61,038 bases of DNA from JAJFFW01 sp038531315 (GTDB taxonomy: Bacteria > Pseudomonadota > Alphaproteobacteria > Caulobacterales > Parvularculaceae), in contig JBCBBT010000016.1 in NCBI GenBank assembly GCA_038531315.1, positions 1-61,038 on the forward strand, in the 5' to 3' direction. Both the position numbers and the translations under genes were made by a program. A model generated the notes under the pieces. That model saw nothing but the letters and a program-made list of their open reading frames with translations. It did not search any database and was not told the DNA's origin. Each line of letters begins with the position of its first letter. Within the stretch, counting starts at the first letter, position 1. Positions 59,910 through 61,038 of this stretch are shown here, piece by piece.

Positions 59910-61038
59910 ATGATCAATCGCGCCCGGCGCTCAATATTCTTTGTGTTTGTTCTGGCGACGCTGACGGCGGCGCCGGCCTGTCAGACCCCCGCGCAACCGC
60001 CCGACAAGGGCCGGCTTGTGCGCGAGACCGTGTTGGACGATCTGAAAAGTCCCTGGGGGATGGCCTTCATCAGCGCCGATGACGTTCTGATTACGGAAAA
60101 AGAGGGCGGGCTTGTTCTGGCCAATGTCCGGACCGGCGAGCGCCGCATGATCGCGGGTCTGCCGAGCGATCTTTATGATCGTGTGCGCAGCGAGGCGCCC
60201 TTCGACAATAGCGGGCTTTTTGACGTCGCTCTGGACCCGGATTTTGCGACCGACCGTTGGGTTTATCTTTCCTACAGCGCGCAGACAGGCGACGGGCTGA
60301 CGACCAAAGTCGTTCGCGCCCGCCTTATCGACGATGCGCTTCGGGACATGCAAACGCTTCTCGTCGCGGCGCCGTTCACGAAAGGCCAGTACGTTCATTA
60401 TGGCGGCGGGCTCGCCTTCGGGTCGGACGGCGCCCTTTACATCACCATCGGCGAGCGGATTTTCAACGAACGCGATAATCCCGCCTTGCCGATCGCGCAG
60501 GATGTCGCTGACCGGCGCGGCAAGATCTATCGCCTCAACCGCGACGGATCGATCCCGCCCGATAATCCGGACTTTGGCGAGAACGCCGTACCCGGTCTTT
60601 ACGCCGTCGGCATCCGCGCAGCCCAGGGCCTCACCTTAAATGCGGCCACCGGAGAGCTTTGGTTCTCCGAACATGGCAGCCGGCAGGGCGATGAAATCAA
60701 CCGCCTCCGGCCTGGCGCAAATTATGGCTGGCCAATTGTGACAACGGGCGGGTATCGCAACGCCGACTACGCGCCGCCGTCGGCGGGCGATACGGTCTTC
60801 TCAGAGCCGGTCTGGAGTTGGCGCCAGACGGTCGCCCCGACCGGGCTCGCCTTTTACGCAGGAGAGATTTTTCCCGAATGGCGCGGTGATCTGTTCGTTT
60901 CCGGACTATCGCGCGGAAGTTTCTGGCGGTTTGATTTCGAGGACGGGCGCATCGTCGCCGTTGAAGAACTCTTTGTCGATGACCGCATCCGTTCGCGCGA
61001 TGTAGCCGTCGCGCCTGATGGCGCGCTTTACATGTTGA
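59910..61038 (+). CDS. PQQ-type sugar dehydrogenase family lipoprotein, 3' end cut by window edge
   Basis: 376 codons of a glucose/sorbosone-dehydrogenase-like six-bladed beta-propeller. Lipobox in LTAAPAC, then DDLKSPWGMAFISADDVLITEKEGG, DNSGLFDVALDPDF, HYGGGLAFGSDGALYITIGER, GLYAVGIRAAQGL, WFSEHGSRQGDEIN, NYGWP and APTGLAFYAGEIF. The usual family motif GDR is GER here. GGGGAAG is 5 bases before the ATG at 59910. The last visible codons (DGALYML) are at the usual near-C-terminal position, so only a short piece is missing. Confidence 0.93.
   Translation, partial: MINRARRSIFFVFVLATLTAAPACQTPAQPPDKGRLVRETVLDDLKSPWGMAFISADDVLITEKEGGLVLANVRTGERRMIAGLPSDLYDRVRSEAPFDNSGLFDVALDPDFATDRWVYLSYSAQTGDGLTTKVVRARLIDDALRDMQTLLVAAPFTKGQYVHYGGGLAFGSDGALYITIGERIFNERDNPALPIAQDVADRRGKIYRLNRDGSIPPDNPDFGENAVPGLYAVGIRAAQGLTLNAATGELWFSEHGSRQGDEINRLRPGANYGWPIVTTGGYRNADYAPPSAGDTVFSEPVWSWRQTVAPTGLAFYAGEIFPEWRGDLFVSGLSRGSFWRFDFEDGRIVAVEELFVDDRIRSRDVAVAPDGALYML

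Noticed and set aside
1..61038. tRNA, rRNA, tmRNA, RNase P or SRP RNA genes and known riboswitches.
   Set aside because: No T-loop/acceptor patterns or known consensus elements were found by eye; a covariance search would be needed to exclude them.
1..61038. Insertion sequences, integrases or prophage.
   Set aside because: No transposase or integrase motif was seen; the only mobile-like DNA is the palindromic repeat family.

Overview
The window is GC-rich bacterial chromosome, most likely from an alphaproteobacterium of the Caulobacterales/Parvularculales/Hyphomonadaceae type. This rests on three things: flbT-flaF-flagellin-flaG order with a sigma54-type promoter, a GAAC-N7-GAAC SOS box between divergent uvrA and ssb, and a carotenoid gene set. 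The lineage is inferred from gene content; no rRNA or tRNA gene was seen. Genes are dense, and many neighbours overlap by 4 bp (ATGA or GTGA).

Layout. 1-4.4 kb: a minus-strand chain radA, a 98-residue membrane protein, cvpA, purF (cut by the window edge), preceded by a VPLPA-CTERM surface protein. 4.6-7.8 kb: a fatty-acid desaturase and a carotenoid oxygenase diverging from a region with four 12-bp tandem repeats, then a secreted protein. 8.3-14.4 kb: 2-oxoacid:ferredoxin oxidoreductase (korA, korB) split by a small secreted-protein gene and a palindromic repeat element, then a small transaldolase, a DUF1272 protein, a membrane protein and msrC. 14.5-18.3 kb: a 1251-residue secreted protein with two haem-c motifs. 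18.3-21.6 kb: a CRP-type regulator fused to a TRAFs-binding/SLOG-like region and a decayed cyclase-like domain, plus two small exported or hydrophobic proteins.

21.9-33.3 kb is a carotenoid region: a sterol-desaturase-family hydroxylase, crtI, crtB, crtZ and crtE. Interleaved are a Rieske oxygenase coupled to an amino-acid permease, a VWA lipoprotein and an ABC exporter. No lycopene cyclase was seen. 33.7-43 kb: a ThDP enzyme, an amidohydrolase, an ECF sigma factor (ECF42-like) with two YCII/DGPF proteins, an alpha/beta hydrolase, a MoxR ATPase, a flavodoxin and another sterol-desaturase-family hydroxylase. 43-48 kb: uvrA and ssb, then a histone-H1-like Lys/Ala/Thr-rich protein behind an AT-rich leader. 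48-56.5 kb: an epimerase, a zinc metalloprotease, a lipoprotein, a vanadium-type haloperoxidase with a polyaspartate tail, an FkbM methyltransferase and a 2-oxoglutarate/iron oxygenase. 56.7-59.2 kb: the flagellin locus. The window ends in an NTF2-like protein and a partial PQQ-type sugar dehydrogenase.

The least ordinary items are the CRP/TRAFs-binding/pseudo-cyclase fusion, the large dihaem secreted protein, the 32-codon hydrophobic gene at 21124-21222, the near-identical AAACGTTT-core palindromes 35 kb apart, and the repeat families. All functions are read from sequence and remembered family motifs; no search was run.
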